From: Pelotomaculum sp. UBA3103
GTDB lineage: Bacteria; Bacillota; Desulfotomaculia; Desulfotomaculales; Pelotomaculaceae
Direction of reading: 5' to 3'
DNA: 42,050 nt
Assembly (NCBI GenBank): GCA_002365855.1
Contig: DFAP01000016.1
Location: 1 to 42,050, forward strand
Below the pieces are notes generated by a model, which saw only the letters and a list, made by a program, of their open reading frames with translations, was not told the origin of the DNA and did no database searches. A program made the position numbers and the translations under genes. Shown one piece after another: positions 15,486 to 24,475 of the stretch. The number at the start of each line of letters is the position of its first letter. Positions within the stretch are counted from its first letter, which is position 1.

Positions 15486-15890
15486 ATGGACCTTTTTACC
15501 AACCCGGTGATGGTGGCCTTAAAAAAAGGGCTGGACGCGGGGGCATTGCGGCAGAGAGTGATATCGAACAACATTGCCAACATCAACACGCCCAACTTTA
15601 AAAAATCGTCAGTCGCTTTTGAGAGCCTGCTTAAGACGGCGCTCGGGGAAGGACCGGTTAAATTGCAGACCACCGACCCCAGGCACTTCGCCGGCGCATC
15701 GACACTGGCTGAAGTCAGGCCCGAGGTTAAGGTGATCAGGACGACATCTATGCGGGCCGACGGAAACAATGTGGACATCGATGAAGAGATGACCAACCTG
15801 GCGGCCAATGACATTCAGTTCCAGGCAGCGGCCAGGGAAATAAGTGAACGCATAGCTCTGCTGAGCTATGTCATTACAGGTAGGGGGTAG
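15486..15890 (+). CDS. flgB: Flagellar proximal rod protein FlgB
   Basis: This 134-residue rod subunit sits next to the MS ring. It shows ALRQRVISNNIANINTPNFKK near the N-terminus, the rod/hook family motif, and the C-terminal helix beginning DEEMTNLAANDIQFQAAAREI. The ATG at 15486 is chosen over the GTG at 15480 because AAGGGG (about 15472-15477) is correctly spaced. It is the first gene of the long operon behind the second riboswitch. Confidence 0.95.
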   Translation: MDLFTNPVMVALKKGLDAGALRQRVISNNIANINTPNFKKSSVAFESLLKTALGEGPVKLQTTDPRHFAGASTLAEVRPEVKVIRTTSMRADGNNVDIDEEMTNLAANDIQFQAAAREISERIALLSYVITGRG

Positions 15891-15896
15891 GAAGAG

Positions 15897-16340
15897 ATGG
15901 GTGTTTTTGATTCATTTGCCATCAGCGCTTCGGGGATGACGGCGGAGAGGTTGAGGCTGGACCTGGCGTCCAATAACATTGCCAACATGAACAGCGCCGG
16001 CAGGCCGAACGACCCGTCAAATCCACCTTATCGGCGTAAAATCCCCATTTTTGTGCAAATGCTGGAACAGACCGGCGGGCAGGGCCTGCAACGGCCGGGT
16101 TTCAGTGGCGCCGGGGTGCGTGTGGCCAGGGTCTTGGAGGACAACAATCCTCCCCGCCTGGTTCATGACCCGTCTCATCCGCTAGCGGATGATAGAGGCT
16201 ATGTAGCTTACCCGAATATCAATATTGTTAATGAAATGGTGAATGTGATCACCGCCACCAGGGCGTACGAGGCAAACGTTACGGCTCTTAACGCCGCCAA
16301 GGACATTGCCTTAAAAGCGCTGGAAATCGGCCGGGGATAA
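15897..16340 (+). CDS. flgC: Flagellar proximal rod protein FlgC
   Basis: FlgC (147 residues) is the second rod subunit. It starts MGVFDSFAISASGMTAERLRLD, has SNNIANMNSAG, the conserved YVAYPNINIVNEMVNVITATRAYEANVTAL region (about 103-132), and a helical C-terminus. It begins six bases after flgB with GTAGGAAGAG as ribosome site. Confidence 0.95.
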   Translation: MGVFDSFAISASGMTAERLRLDLASNNIANMNSAGRPNDPSNPPYRRKIPIFVQMLEQTGGQGLQRPGFSGAGVRVARVLEDNNPPRLVHDPSHPLADDRGYVAYPNINIVNEMVNVITATRAYEANVTALNAAKDIALKALEIGRG

Positions 16341-16354
16341 GGGGGCGTTAAATA

Positions 16355-16648
16355 ATGCAGGTTTCTCCCATAGGGCAGATCGCGCCAATTCTAAAGGTTG
16401 ACGCCGCAGAGAAGCAGGGCGAGGGCAGTGTTTCCTTTTCCGAGCTAGTAAACAGCGCCCTTAAAAAACTTAATGATGCTCAGGTCAAAGCTGATGACCT
16501 GACACTTCAGTTGCTGACCGGTGAGGTGGAGGATATTCACCAGGTTACCATAGCCATGCAGGAGGCCAAGCTGACCATGCAGCTGGCTGTTGAAGTGAGG
16601 AACAAGGTGATTGAAGCCTACCAGGAAATATCCCGCATGCAAGTATAG
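16355..16648 (+). CDS. fliE: Hook-basal body protein FliE
   Basis: FliE (97 residues) joins the MS ring and the rod. The C-terminal two thirds carry the conserved pattern with LTGEVEDIHQVTIAMQEAKL and LAVEVRNKVIEAYQEISRMQV. Length is typical. It follows flgC by 14 bases; the flgB-flgC-fliE order is conserved in Firmicutes. Confidence 0.95.
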   Translation: MQVSPIGQIAPILKVDAAEKQGEGSVSFSELVNSALKKLNDAQVKADDLTLQLLTGEVEDIHQVTIAMQEAKLTMQLAVEVRNKVIEAYQEISRMQV

Positions 16649-16742
16649 CAAAAGCAGGGGCAAAGGCAGGGAGACGGTTCTCTTGCTCCCATAAAAGTCC
16701 CAACTAATAGAAACCGCAGATTAAGTATTGAGGTGGTTGAAT

Positions 16743-18272
16743 TTGACCCCGGGTGACATCACAGCCAGGTTTAAAGAGAGATGGCAGCCCTTAAACCAGA
16801 CACAAAAGATCATCTCCGTCATTGTTACCGCGGGGGTCCTGGTCTGTTTGTTTTATCTCGGACAAATTATTGCGCGTCCTGCTTATGCCCCCCTGTTTAC
16901 AGGTCTGGAGCCGAGGGACGCAGGGTCCATAGTTGAACAGCTCAAGACTTTAAATGTTCCCTACCAGGTTGCAGAGCAGGGCCGGACGATTAAAGTTCCG
17001 GAGTCCCAGGTCTATGAGGTGCGGATCCAGCTGGCCAGCAGCGGGGCGCTTGGCGGCGGGATGGGTTTCGAGCTTTTTGACGAGAGCAAATTCGGACAGA
17101 CCGATTTTGAGCAGCAGGTGGGCTACCAACGGGCTTTACAGGAAGAGCTGAGGAGGACACTGGTCCAGATAGAAGGGGTTGAGCAGGCCAGGGTGCACCT
17201 GGTGCTCCCTCAAAAAAGCGTTTTTATCAGCGAGCAGGGCACGTCCTCAGCTTCAGTGGCGCTGAAGCTCAACCCGTCGGCGCGGCTTAAGCCAGAGCAC
17301 TCCCAGGGTATCTGTGATATCCTGGTTGGCAGCGTGGAGGGGCTGAAGCCTGAAAACGTCCACATTGTAGACACCGAAGGAAATATTTTAAGCGATAACT
17401 TAGGGTCAACCGACCCGAAGGCTGTATTAACCAAGGCGACACTGGAGCAGCAGAAAGCCCAGCGTGATTATGAGAAAGAGCTTGAGAACAGAGTTCAGCA
17501 AATGCTCGCCCGCATCCTGGGCCAGAATAAGGCAGTGGCCATGGTCACCGCCGATTTGGATTTTAACCAGCAGCAGACCGTCAGCACCACCAGCACAAAC
17601 CCTGAGGGTGTAAAGACGAGTGAGCATACAGTCAAGGAAAGCAGCACGGGAACAGAGGTGGGCGGCGCTCCGGGAACGGATTCAAATGTCACCACCAACC
17701 CGTTTCTTGCCGGGACCGGCTCCACCAGTTACACCCGGGAAGAAAACACCTTTAACTACCAGGTCAGTACCCTGCAGGAAACCGTGATTAACGCGCCCGG
17801 GGGTGTCCGGCGTTTATCAGCGGCGGTAGTTGTAAGTGAAACAGATGGCCCGGTGGAAGTGGAAAAGGTCAGGGATGTTGTGGCAGCTGCTATTGGCTAC
17901 AACCAGATCAGGGGGGACATGATCCATGTTTCAAGTATGGTCTTTGACGATACTTACCAGAAAAAAATCGACGAAGAAATGGCGCTGGCCGGAAATAAAG
18001 CCGCTGATCAAGAACGCCTGAAATTATATGCCATGGCAGGAGGGGCGGTGCTCGGTGTCATCCTGATCATTGCCGTGGTGGTCGTTATGTTGAGGCGCCG
18101 CAGCGCTCAGAGGGTTACCGATATGGATGAGGAAGAATTTGTCCCAGTCAAGGCCATCGAGCTGGATCAGGAACAAGTTGCCAGGGATGAAAAGCAGAAG
18201 CAACTTCGGGAAATGGCAAAAGAAAAACCGGAAGACGTGGCCGAACTTTTGAAAGTATGGATCAAAGAGTAA
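16743..18272 (+). CDS. fliF: Flagellar MS-ring protein FliF
   Basis: The product (509 residues) forms the membrane ring on which the flagellum is built. Two membrane segments flank a large periplasmic part: about 23-43 and about 434-456 (AMAGGAVLGVILIIAVVVVM). Ring-building motifs are visible: EQQVGYQRALQEELRRTL, VEQARVHLVLPQ and SASVALKLNP. The acidic C-terminal tail binds FliG. A TTG at 16743 is favoured because GAGGTGG (16730-16736) precedes it by six bases; the TTG at 16728 lies upstream of that site. The 94-base gap after fliE shows nothing notable. Confidence 0.94.
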   Translation: MTPGDITARFKERWQPLNQTQKIISVIVTAGVLVCLFYLGQIIARPAYAPLFTGLEPRDAGSIVEQLKTLNVPYQVAEQGRTIKVPESQVYEVRIQLASSGALGGGMGFELFDESKFGQTDFEQQVGYQRALQEELRRTLVQIEGVEQARVHLVLPQKSVFISEQGTSSASVALKLNPSARLKPEHSQGICDILVGSVEGLKPENVHIVDTEGNILSDNLGSTDPKAVLTKATLEQQKAQRDYEKELENRVQQMLARILGQNKAVAMVTADLDFNQQQTVSTTSTNPEGVKTSEHTVKESSTGTEVGGAPGTDSNVTTNPFLAGTGSTSYTREENTFNYQVSTLQETVINAPGGVRRLSAAVVVSETDGPVEVEKVRDVVAAAIGYNQIRGDMIHVSSMVFDDTYQKKIDEEMALAGNKAADQERLKLYAMAGGAVLGVILIIAVVVVMLRRRSAQRVTDMDEEEFVPVKAIELDQEQVARDEKQKQLREMAKEKPEDVAELLKVWIKE

Positions 18273-18284
18273 GGAGGGCTTGTC

Positions 18285-19295
18285 TTGCAGCAGCTTTTAA
18301 AGTTCAAAGGCATACAAAAAGCGGCCATTTTATTGATAGCGCTGGGCTCGGACCTGTCTTCCAAGGTGCTCAAACAGGAATTCCAGGAGTCTGATATAGA
18401 GCTGATAACCCAGGAAATTTCCAATATGATCAAAATTCCACCGGAAGTAAGAAACGCTGTGGTTGATGAGTTTCTGGAGCTTCAGCGGGCCCGGCATTAC
18501 CTGATTCACGGCGGCCTTAACTATGCCAAGGAACTGCTTGAAAAGGCTGTGGGTCACCAGAAGGCTTCGGAAATATTAAATAAGCTTACCAGGGACATGA
18601 AGGCCATACCCTTCAGCGCGCTGCGCAAGACCGACCCCAAACAGCTATATAATTTTTTGCGGGAGGAGCACCCCCAGACAATCGCGCTGATCCTGGCCCA
18701 CCTGACGCCGGAGCAGGCGGCGGTCGTGCTTGGGCTGCTGCCCCCTGAGCTGCAGAGTGATATATCCAGGCGAATTGCAATAATTGACCGTTTCTCATCG
18801 GATATAATCAGGGATGTTGAGACCCTGCTGGAGCGTAAGCTTTCATCCGTAGTCCCGCAGGATCATAACGTGGTTGGAGGAGTGCAGTCCCTGGTGGATA
18901 TCCTGAACAGGGTCGGCAGAAGTTCTGAAAAAGTAATCATGGAGGGTCTTGAAAGAGAGGACCCGGTACTTGCGGAGGAAGTTAAGAGGCGCATGTTTGT
19001 ATTCGAGGACCTCACCCTGCTGCCGGACAACTTTATCCAGCGGGTGCTGAAAGAGGTTGACTCCAAAGACCTGGTTCTTGCCATGCGTGGGTCCAACGAG
19101 GATGTTAATTCCAGGATCCTTAAAAACATGTCCAAGCGTGCCGCCGAAATGATTAAAGAGGAAATTGAATTTATGGGTCCGGTCCGGCTTAAAGAGGTGG
19201 AGAAGGCCCAGCAGAAAGTTGTTTCAATCATTCGGAAGCTGGACGAGAGCGGTGAAATAATTATTTCACGGGGTGGCGAAGATGTCATCATTTAA
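18285..19295 (+). CDS. fliG: Flagellar motor switch protein FliG
   Basis: FliG (336 residues) couples stator force to the rotor. The N-terminal domain binds FliF, the middle carries EEHPQTIALILAHL (about 125-138; the EHPQ motif), and the C-terminal torque helix holds the charged residues around DLVLAMRGSNEDVNSRILKN. It ends SGEIIISRGGEDVII, typical for the family. A TTG at 18285 follows AAGGAGGGC. The 3' end overlaps fliH by 14 bases. Confidence 0.96.
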   Translation: MQQLLKFKGIQKAAILLIALGSDLSSKVLKQEFQESDIELITQEISNMIKIPPEVRNAVVDEFLELQRARHYLIHGGLNYAKELLEKAVGHQKASEILNKLTRDMKAIPFSALRKTDPKQLYNFLREEHPQTIALILAHLTPEQAAVVLGLLPPELQSDISRRIAIIDRFSSDIIRDVETLLERKLSSVVPQDHNVVGGVQSLVDILNRVGRSSEKVIMEGLEREDPVLAEEVKRRMFVFEDLTLLPDNFIQRVLKEVDSKDLVLAMRGSNEDVNSRILKNMSKRAAEMIKEEIEFMGPVRLKEVEKAQQKVVSIIRKLDESGEIIISRGGEDVII

Positions 19296-20037
19296 AATCA
19301 TCAAAAGCGCAGAGGTGCAGGACAACTCCCTGCAGGTGCTGCCGTTGCGGCGCAGCACGGCTGCCGATGAACTGGCGCAAAAAAGAACGGACAGCCCGTC
19401 TGACTTGAGTGTAAATCTCCAGGCCTGGGCCAGGGCGCAGGCCGAGGAGACCATCAGCCGCGCCCGTTTCACGGCTGATGAAATCATCCGGCAGACGCAT
19501 GTGGATATCGAACAGGTCAGAAAGCTGGCATACCGGGGTGGCTACGACCAGGGATGTAGGGATGGCTTCGAAAAGGGCTACCAGGACGGCATCATTAAAG
19601 CTGAAGAAGAGTCTCAGGCCATACGCGAGCAGGCCGCCAGTTTCTTCGACCAGGTTGAAAATATCCGCCGCAAGACACTGCAGGCGCTCGAGCAGGAGGT
19701 TGTTGAACTGGCTGTGGAAATCGCGGAGAGGCTTGTTTCAGCCCAGCTGGAACTGGATCCTTCAACAGTGTTGAAGATAGCTGCTGAGTCCATCCGGCTG
19801 GTGGCGGAAAGGCTGAATGTGGTTCTATATGTCAGTCCGTCCGAGATGGAGTATGTTAACAGTAAAAAAACCGAACTTAAGAGTATCCTGCCGGCCAGGG
19901 CCGAACTTCAGGTCGTAGCTGATTCATCAATACTGCCCGGAGGGTGCAAGATTGAAACTGAGCAGGGCTGGGTTGACGCTACCATTGAAGCCCGCCGCGA
20001 AGCGCTGGTGAAGGCGCTCTACGGCAGCGAGCGGTAG
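19282..20037 (+). CDS. fliH: Flagellar export ATPase regulator FliH
   Basis: FliH (251 residues) binds the ATPase FliI and tethers it to the export gate and C ring. The N-terminal part is charged and helical; the centre shows the glycine-rich heptads AYRGGYDQGCRDGFEKGYQDG (G-x3-G pattern), and the C-terminal part the FliH/YscL domain with VVELAVEIAERLVSAQLELD. The ATG at 19282 is preferred to the GTG at 19273 because GGGGTGG (19270-19276) then acts as its ribosome site. Confidence 0.9.
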   Translation: MSSFKIIKSAEVQDNSLQVLPLRRSTAADELAQKRTDSPSDLSVNLQAWARAQAEETISRARFTADEIIRQTHVDIEQVRKLAYRGGYDQGCRDGFEKGYQDGIIKAEEESQAIREQAASFFDQVENIRRKTLQALEQEVVELAVEIAERLVSAQLELDPSTVLKIAAESIRLVAERLNVVLYVSPSEMEYVNSKKTELKSILPARAELQVVADSSILPGGCKIETEQGWVDATIEARREALVKALYGSER

Positions 20038-20104
20038 GCCGCTGGTCTTATATATAACTATCTGGCTATTACATCCGTGAGATTTAAAGATAAGGTGATG
20101 ACTT

Positions 20105-21427
20105 TTGGATAACGCCCCGATAAACCTGTCTCACTGGCATTCCCGCCTCAAAAAAGCCAGGCTGATCAAAGTAACCGGCCAGGTTTCCCGTGTTATAGGG
20201 CTGACGGTCGAGGTGCTGGGGGTTAACGCCCCGATTGGCGAGGTTTGCGAGATCATCGTGCCCGGCGGAGCTGAGCCGGTTTTAGCTGAAGTCGTAGGCT
20301 TCCGCGACGGGAGTACGCTTTTGATGCCTCTGGGCGAACTGAGGGGCATCTACCAGGGCTGCGAGGTCATCCCCGTGGGGAAATCGTTTAATGTCAAAGT
20401 AGGGGAACAGCTCCTGGGCAGGGTTCTCAACGGCCTGGGAGAGCCAATGGACGACAAGGGGCCGCTGAACGGCGATTCCATAGAATATCCGGTCAACAGC
20501 CGCCCGCCTAACCCCCTGATGAGGAGGCGGATAACCGAAGTTTTATCCACCGGGGTAAGAGCCGTGGACGCGCTGCTTACCTGCGGGCAGGGACAGAGAA
20601 TGGGTATTTTTTCAGGTAGCGGCGTTGGGAAAAGTACCCTTATGGGTATGATTTCACGCTACAGCAGTGCCGATGTTAACGTTATCGGACTGATTGGTGA
20701 GCGGGGCAGGGAAGTGCTGGACTTTATCGAGACCGACCTAGGCCCGGAAGGGTTGTCCCGCTCGGTAGTAGTGGTCGCTACTTCAGAACAGCCGGCCCTG
20801 GTCCGGCTTAAGGGAGCTTTTGTATCATGCGCCATTGCCGAGTATTTTCGCGACCAGGGCAAGGACGTCCTGCTGATGATGGATTCGGTAACGCGTTTTG
20901 CCATGGCTCAGAGGGAGATTGGCCTGGCCATAGGCGAGCCGCCCGCGACCAAGGGTTATACACCATCGGTTTTCGCGCTGCTGCCCAGGCTTCTGGAGCG
21001 TCCGGGCATGTCGCATACAGGTTCGATCACAGCCTTTTTTACAGTGCTGGTAGATGGCGATGATTTCAATGAGCCCGTTTCTGACGCAGTTCGGGGCATT
21101 CTGGACGGTCATATCATTCTGTCCCGGGATCTTGCCGCAGCCAATCATTATCCGGCTGTGGACATCCTCAACAGCGTCAGCCGGCTGATGCCCGATATCA
21201 CTACCGAGGAACACCGCGCCCTGGCCGGCAGGCTGCGCAGCTTGCTGGCGATATACCGGCAGGCGGAGGACCTGATCAATATCGGGGCTTATGTCCAGGG
21301 CTCTAACCCGCGCATTGACGAAGCAATTGCGGCTTATCAGAGTATAACGGGATTCCTGCGACAAGACATTAACGAGCACAACCAGTTTGATCAGGCTGTT
21401 AAAATGCTGAAGACCATTATCGATTAG
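20105..21427 (+). CDS. fliI: Flagellum-specific export ATPase FliI
   Basis: FliI (440 residues) is the F1-beta-like ATPase that helps unfold and feed export substrates. Walker A is GSGVGKST (about 171-178); ALLPRLLERPG and GERGREV are conserved F1/FliI motifs, and DSVTRFAMAQREIG follows Walker B. It starts with TTG at 20105 after AAGGTGATG. The 67 bases after fliH hold no hairpin terminator. Confidence 0.97.
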   Translation: MDNAPINLSHWHSRLKKARLIKVTGQVSRVIGLTVEVLGVNAPIGEVCEIIVPGGAEPVLAEVVGFRDGSTLLMPLGELRGIYQGCEVIPVGKSFNVKVGEQLLGRVLNGLGEPMDDKGPLNGDSIEYPVNSRPPNPLMRRRITEVLSTGVRAVDALLTCGQGQRMGIFSGSGVGKSTLMGMISRYSSADVNVIGLIGERGREVLDFIETDLGPEGLSRSVVVVATSEQPALVRLKGAFVSCAIAEYFRDQGKDVLLMMDSVTRFAMAQREIGLAIGEPPATKGYTPSVFALLPRLLERPGMSHTGSITAFFTVLVDGDDFNEPVSDAVRGILDGHIILSRDLAAANHYPAVDILNSVSRLMPDITTEEHRALAGRLRSLLAIYRQAEDLINIGAYVQGSNPRIDEAIAAYQSITGFLRQDINEHNQFDQAVKMLKTIID

Positions 21428-21441
21428 GGGGTTAATCGACC

Positions 21442-21879
21442 TTGGCAAAATTTCAATTTCGCCTTGAGCCGGTCCTCAGGCAGCGGGAGGCCAGGGAAGA
21501 CGCCGCTGAACAGGCCCTGGCGCTCACCCGCAAGGAATACAACCGGCGCTTGAACCTGCTGCAGAACACCAGACTGCGCCTGGAAAAGGCCTTTACTCCT
21601 GGTGAGGTTAAAGAACTGGATCTTGTTGAAGCGATGCACGTGTCATTTTACCGGGCATCCCTCAAAGAAAAAATATGCAGCCAGGAAAGGGATGTATGCG
21701 AGGCTGAAGATTTGGTCGAGGGCAGCAGGAAGGAAGCCGTTCAGGCCAGGCAGGAACGCCAGATTATTGAGAAAGTTAAGGAAAAATCCCTGAATAATTT
21801 TCGGCGCTCGGAGGATGCCAGGGAGCAAAAGCTTGCAGATGAGCTGTCTATGTATTCCTACCTGCGCTCGGTCAAATAG
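21442..21879 (+). CDS. fliJ: Flagellar export protein FliJ
   Basis: FliJ (145 residues) is the coiled-coil stalk of the export ATPase. It begins AKFQFRLEPVLRQREAREDAAEQAL, the family start, and continues as nearly uninterrupted charged helix. A TTG at 21442 follows AGGGGG. The usual fliI-fliJ-fliK order supports it. Confidence 0.92.
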   Translation: MAKFQFRLEPVLRQREAREDAAEQALALTRKEYNRRLNLLQNTRLRLEKAFTPGEVKELDLVEAMHVSFYRASLKEKICSQERDVCEAEDLVEGSRKEAVQARQERQIIEKVKEKSLNNFRRSEDAREQKLADELSMYSYLRSVK

Positions 21880-21893
21880 AGTCCCAAACTGTT

Positions 21894-21950
21894 GGGAATG
21901 GAGGCAAAAACCTCCTTGCGATTCCCATGTAAAAATAGAAAGGAGGTGAG
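21894..21950 (+). promoter_or_regulatory. fliK leader hairpin that can compete for the Shine-Dalgarno
   Basis: GGGAAT-GGAGG (21894-21904) pairs with CCTCC (21911-21915) and ATTCCC (21921-21926) around loop CAAAAA with a five-base bulge. ACCTCCTT (21910-21917) is also the perfect complement of AAGGAGGT (about 21940-21947), the fliK ribosome site. The two pairings exclude each other, so the leader could expose or hide the ribosome site. The role is inferred. Confidence 0.5.
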
Positions 21951-21955
21951 ATTAG

Positions 21956-23290
21956 ATGCAGGTTGCAACAGTTAGCGAGGCCGCAACATCTCAGAAAAGG
22001 AACACAGGAAAACATGCTGCAAAGGACGAGACGGGACAATTTGATGCAGCCATGGCGATGGTTTACGCGCTGCTGTCCCAAACACCGGTAGAGGAAAAAA
22101 AGGATTCACTGCCAGGCAAGCCTGGTAATCTGAGACAGGTTGATCCCTCGGAGCAGCTTGAAGGCCAGAGGACCGGGCTGCCGTGGGTAGCGCGGGAAGA
22201 AGGTAAGCTTCCGCCGGGACAGGCTGAAGGTCAGAGAGTTGGGCCGCCGGGGGTGGCGCGGGGAGAAGGTGATCTTCCGACGGGACAGGCTGGGCCAAGC
22301 GCCCCTGGTCTGGAGCGAAGCAGGGCCTTTATGGCGACAAATTCAGACCAGCACGCCCCGGCCGGTCTTTCAACAGCGGCGGCGAGACCGGGACACCAAG
22401 CCGGTGGAATGAATACCGAGGCCTTAAGAGCACTGCCCCAGACGGGGGAGAATACGGCAGAAGCTGTGTCGGCGCTACTCGGAGATACTGTAGGCGATGT
22501 AAAGGAGCAGGCGCTGCTGTCCGCGCAGAAGTCATTGAAGGCCGGAGCCGGCGAAGAGAAACTAAAAAATATTGACACCCACCGGGCTGGCCCGTCTGAG
22601 CCACTGCCGGTTAACCAGGCTGCTTCACCTGATGGTAAAGGGAGCGCTCCAGCTGCGGAAACCATTGAGGTAAGTGTCCGGGGAAGCGTGGCAGCCCCCC
22701 AGGCCGCAGCCGATAAAAAAGGTGGGTCTGACCACAATCCCGGTGAGAATAACTCGCGCGGCAGCGCTCAGGCAGACGCTGTCCAGAACAGCGGAGCTCC
22801 TTCGCTTAACAGCAATTCTTCCGCGCGATCGTCAGACGCGTCCAGTAGTGTAAAACTACCTGAACTGGGTGACAGGATATTACAGGAAATCCGGGAGATA
22901 CTTGCCAATCCCAGGGGAAGGCAGCAGACTCACGTGCAGTTGAAGCTGGAACCGGAACACCTGGGCCACCTCACGATCAAGATGTTTTTTCATAAAAATG
23001 AGCTCAGTGTGCACTTCCATACTAAAAACAGCTATGTAAAAGAAGTCATCGAGGGTTCTATCGGTCAGCTGAAGGAATCACTGGGACTTCAGGACCTGAA
23101 GCTGAACGATGCGTTTGTATTCACAGGGAACGAGGACCGGGGCGGCGCCGGCCGGGAGCCGGGAGAGAGAAAAGGGCCGTTTGAAAAGGCTCAAGGACAA
23201 AACGGCAGGCATGAGCTAGAGGCACAACGGCTGATTGACCCGGTTAACTTAGCTGTAAAGGACTCGTCGCAGGTTGATTACCTGATTTAG
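21956..23290 (+). CDS. fliK: Flagellar hook-length control protein FliK
   Basis: FliK (444 residues) measures hook length and switches export specificity through FlhB. The N-terminal 280 residues are low-complexity, rich in Gly, Ala, Ser, Glu and Gln, as in the family. The C-terminal Flg_hook domain (about 300-390) has LKLEPEHLGHLTIKMFF and ELSVHFHTKNSYVKEVIE. A tandem 22-residue repeat sits near residues 69-112. The start follows AAAGGAGGTGAG. Confidence 0.9.
   Translation: MQVATVSEAATSQKRNTGKHAAKDETGQFDAAMAMVYALLSQTPVEEKKDSLPGKPGNLRQVDPSEQLEGQRTGLPWVAREEGKLPPGQAEGQRVGPPGVARGEGDLPTGQAGPSAPGLERSRAFMATNSDQHAPAGLSTAAARPGHQAGGMNTEALRALPQTGENTAEAVSALLGDTVGDVKEQALLSAQKSLKAGAGEEKLKNIDTHRAGPSEPLPVNQAASPDGKGSAPAAETIEVSVRGSVAAPQAAADKKGGSDHNPGENNSRGSAQADAVQNSGAPSLNSNSSARSSDASSSVKLPELGDRILQEIREILANPRGRQQTHVQLKLEPEHLGHLTIKMFFHKNELSVHFHTKNSYVKEVIEGSIGQLKESLGLQDLKLNDAFVFTGNEDRGGAGREPGERKGPFEKAQGQNGRHELEAQRLIDPVNLAVKDSSQVDYLI
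22160..22291 (+). repeat. Tandem 66-bp repeat inside fliK
   Basis: Two in-frame units, 22160-22225 and 22226-22291, encode GQRTGLPWVAREEGKLPPGQ and GQRVGPPGVARGEGDLPTGQ-type sequence. They differ at scattered positions, so the duplication is not very recent. Insertions in the ruler part of FliK would be expected to change hook length. Confidence 0.8.
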
Positions 23291-23313
23291 TGTTCAGAAA
23301 GGAGGCACCAAAA

Positions 23314-23832
23314 GTGCAGGTCAGCTCATCAACGGGAGAATACATGCTGCCGGAAACAAGGAAGCAGCCGGCAAAAACGCTGGACAAGGACGCCTTTCTC
23401 CAGCTTTTCATCACCCAGCTCAAGTACCAGGACCCGATGAGCCCGATGGATTCAGACCAGTTCATGGCCCAGATGACCCAGTTCAGCATTTTAGAACAGC
23501 TAACAAACCTCAGCCAGGAATTGTCTCAGCTCAGCAGGTCCCAGAAAGTATTAGAGGCGTCTTCCCTGGTGGGAAGGCAGGTAAGTGTTTTTACGGAAGA
23601 TGGGACGGTATCCGGGACGGTGGAGAAAGTCAACTTTTCCGGCCAGGATATACTGGTCTTTGTCAATGGTAAAGCCTATGACATATCCCTGGTTATAGAA
23701 GTCCACAAAGATGGTGGAACCGAACAGGTCATGGCCAGGCTGGACCAGTTAATTGACAAAATAGTTGAAAATAACAACCCCCAGGCAGAGGAAGACCCGC
23801 TTGCGGAGATCCTGACGTCAGATGGACAGTAG
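23314..23832 (+). CDS. flgD: Hook-capping protein FlgD
   Basis: FlgD (172 residues) is the scaffold that caps the growing hook. The diagnostic N-terminal domain is clear: LDKDAFLQLFITQLKYQDP, then SPMDSDQFMAQMTQFS and ILEQLTNL. The protein is short, lacking the long C-terminal Ig-like region of enterobacterial FlgD, as in many Gram-positives. The GTG at 23314 is preferred because AAAGGAGG (about 23298-23305) precedes it; an upstream GTG at 23290 lies before that site. Confidence 0.93.
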   Translation: MQVSSSTGEYMLPETRKQPAKTLDKDAFLQLFITQLKYQDPMSPMDSDQFMAQMTQFSILEQLTNLSQELSQLSRSQKVLEASSLVGRQVSVFTEDGTVSGTVEKVNFSGQDILVFVNGKAYDISLVIEVHKDGGTEQVMARLDQLIDKIVENNNPQAEEDPLAEILTSDGQ

Positions 23833-23922
23833 ATGTGAAGCTATAGAAATGGTTTCTTGTAAAGAGATGATTTCTATAAAACGACAGCAGACAATCAGGA
23901 GAGCAGCAGGAGATGATAAGAA

Positions 23923-24321
23923 ATGGTCAGGTATGTAAGCTCAATAATATCTCCATCCCCCATAAAGCCGCAGCCGTCCTCGCCTATTAAAAGCAGGAAG
24001 TCTTTACCGGCGGAGCTGCAGGCTACCTTTCAGGAGTCTTTGCAGAAGGAAATCGGGAGGGGGCAGGGTCTGAAGTTTTCCGCCCACGCCGAGAAGCGCC
24101 TGAAAGAAAGACAGATCGTTTTAGCCCAGGGTGACCTGCAAAAAATCAATAATGCCGTGAAGCAGGCCGAGGCCAAGGGTTCGCGTGAGTCGCTGATCAT
24201 CTATGGGGACCTGGCCCTGGTCGCCAGTGTGCGCAACAGGACCGTAGTTACCGCTGTTGATGGAAAGTCTGCAGGAGATCATGTGTTCACCAACATCGAC
24301 AGCGCGGTAATCGTGAAGTAA
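23923..24321 (+). CDS. Conserved flagellar-operon protein (TIGR02530-type)
   Basis: The 132-residue product matches the small conserved family annotated only as 'flagellar operon protein', found between flgD and flgE in Firmicutes. Its C-terminal half has the typical FSAHAEKRLKERQI, a helix, and an SLIIYGDLALVASVRNRTVVTAV-type beta hairpin. The N-terminus is proline/serine-rich. No membrane segment or signal peptide. Start ATG 23923 follows AGGAG. Function unknown; an assembly helper for hook building has been proposed only from context. Confidence 0.8.
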   Translation: MVRYVSSIISPSPIKPQPSSPIKSRKSLPAELQATFQESLQKEIGRGQGLKFSAHAEKRLKERQIVLAQGDLQKINNAVKQAEAKGSRESLIIYGDLALVASVRNRTVVTAVDGKSAGDHVFTNIDSAVIVK

Positions 24322-24404
24322 GATGACAACTAAATACAGCAGAATGATGTTTCAAAAGGCCCATAAGAAATACCCAAAAAGTCCGACGACTGACGACCAA
24401 ATTT

Positions 24405-24428
24405 GCAGCCGGCCCGAAAGGAGGCTGC
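24405..24428 (+). promoter_or_regulatory. Hairpin with a GGA loop in the flgE leader
   Basis: GCAGCC (24405-24410) pairs with GGCTGC (24423-24428) around a loop ending in AAAGGA. The true flgE ribosome site AAAAGGAGGA lies 40 bases further on and is preceded by the same GGCCCGAA that opens the loop, giving a partial duplication. The arrangement (GGA-loop plus GGA ribosome site) resembles a CsrA target. Confidence 0.4.
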
Positions 24429-24475
24429 GCGGCCGCTGAACGACTGAGGCGGCCCGAATTAAAAGGAGGATTGAC

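Noticed and set aside
20825..21448. Open frame of 207 codons on the - strand opposite fliI
   Set aside because: It mirrors the conserved FliI coding strand and has no independent start signal or recognisable domain.
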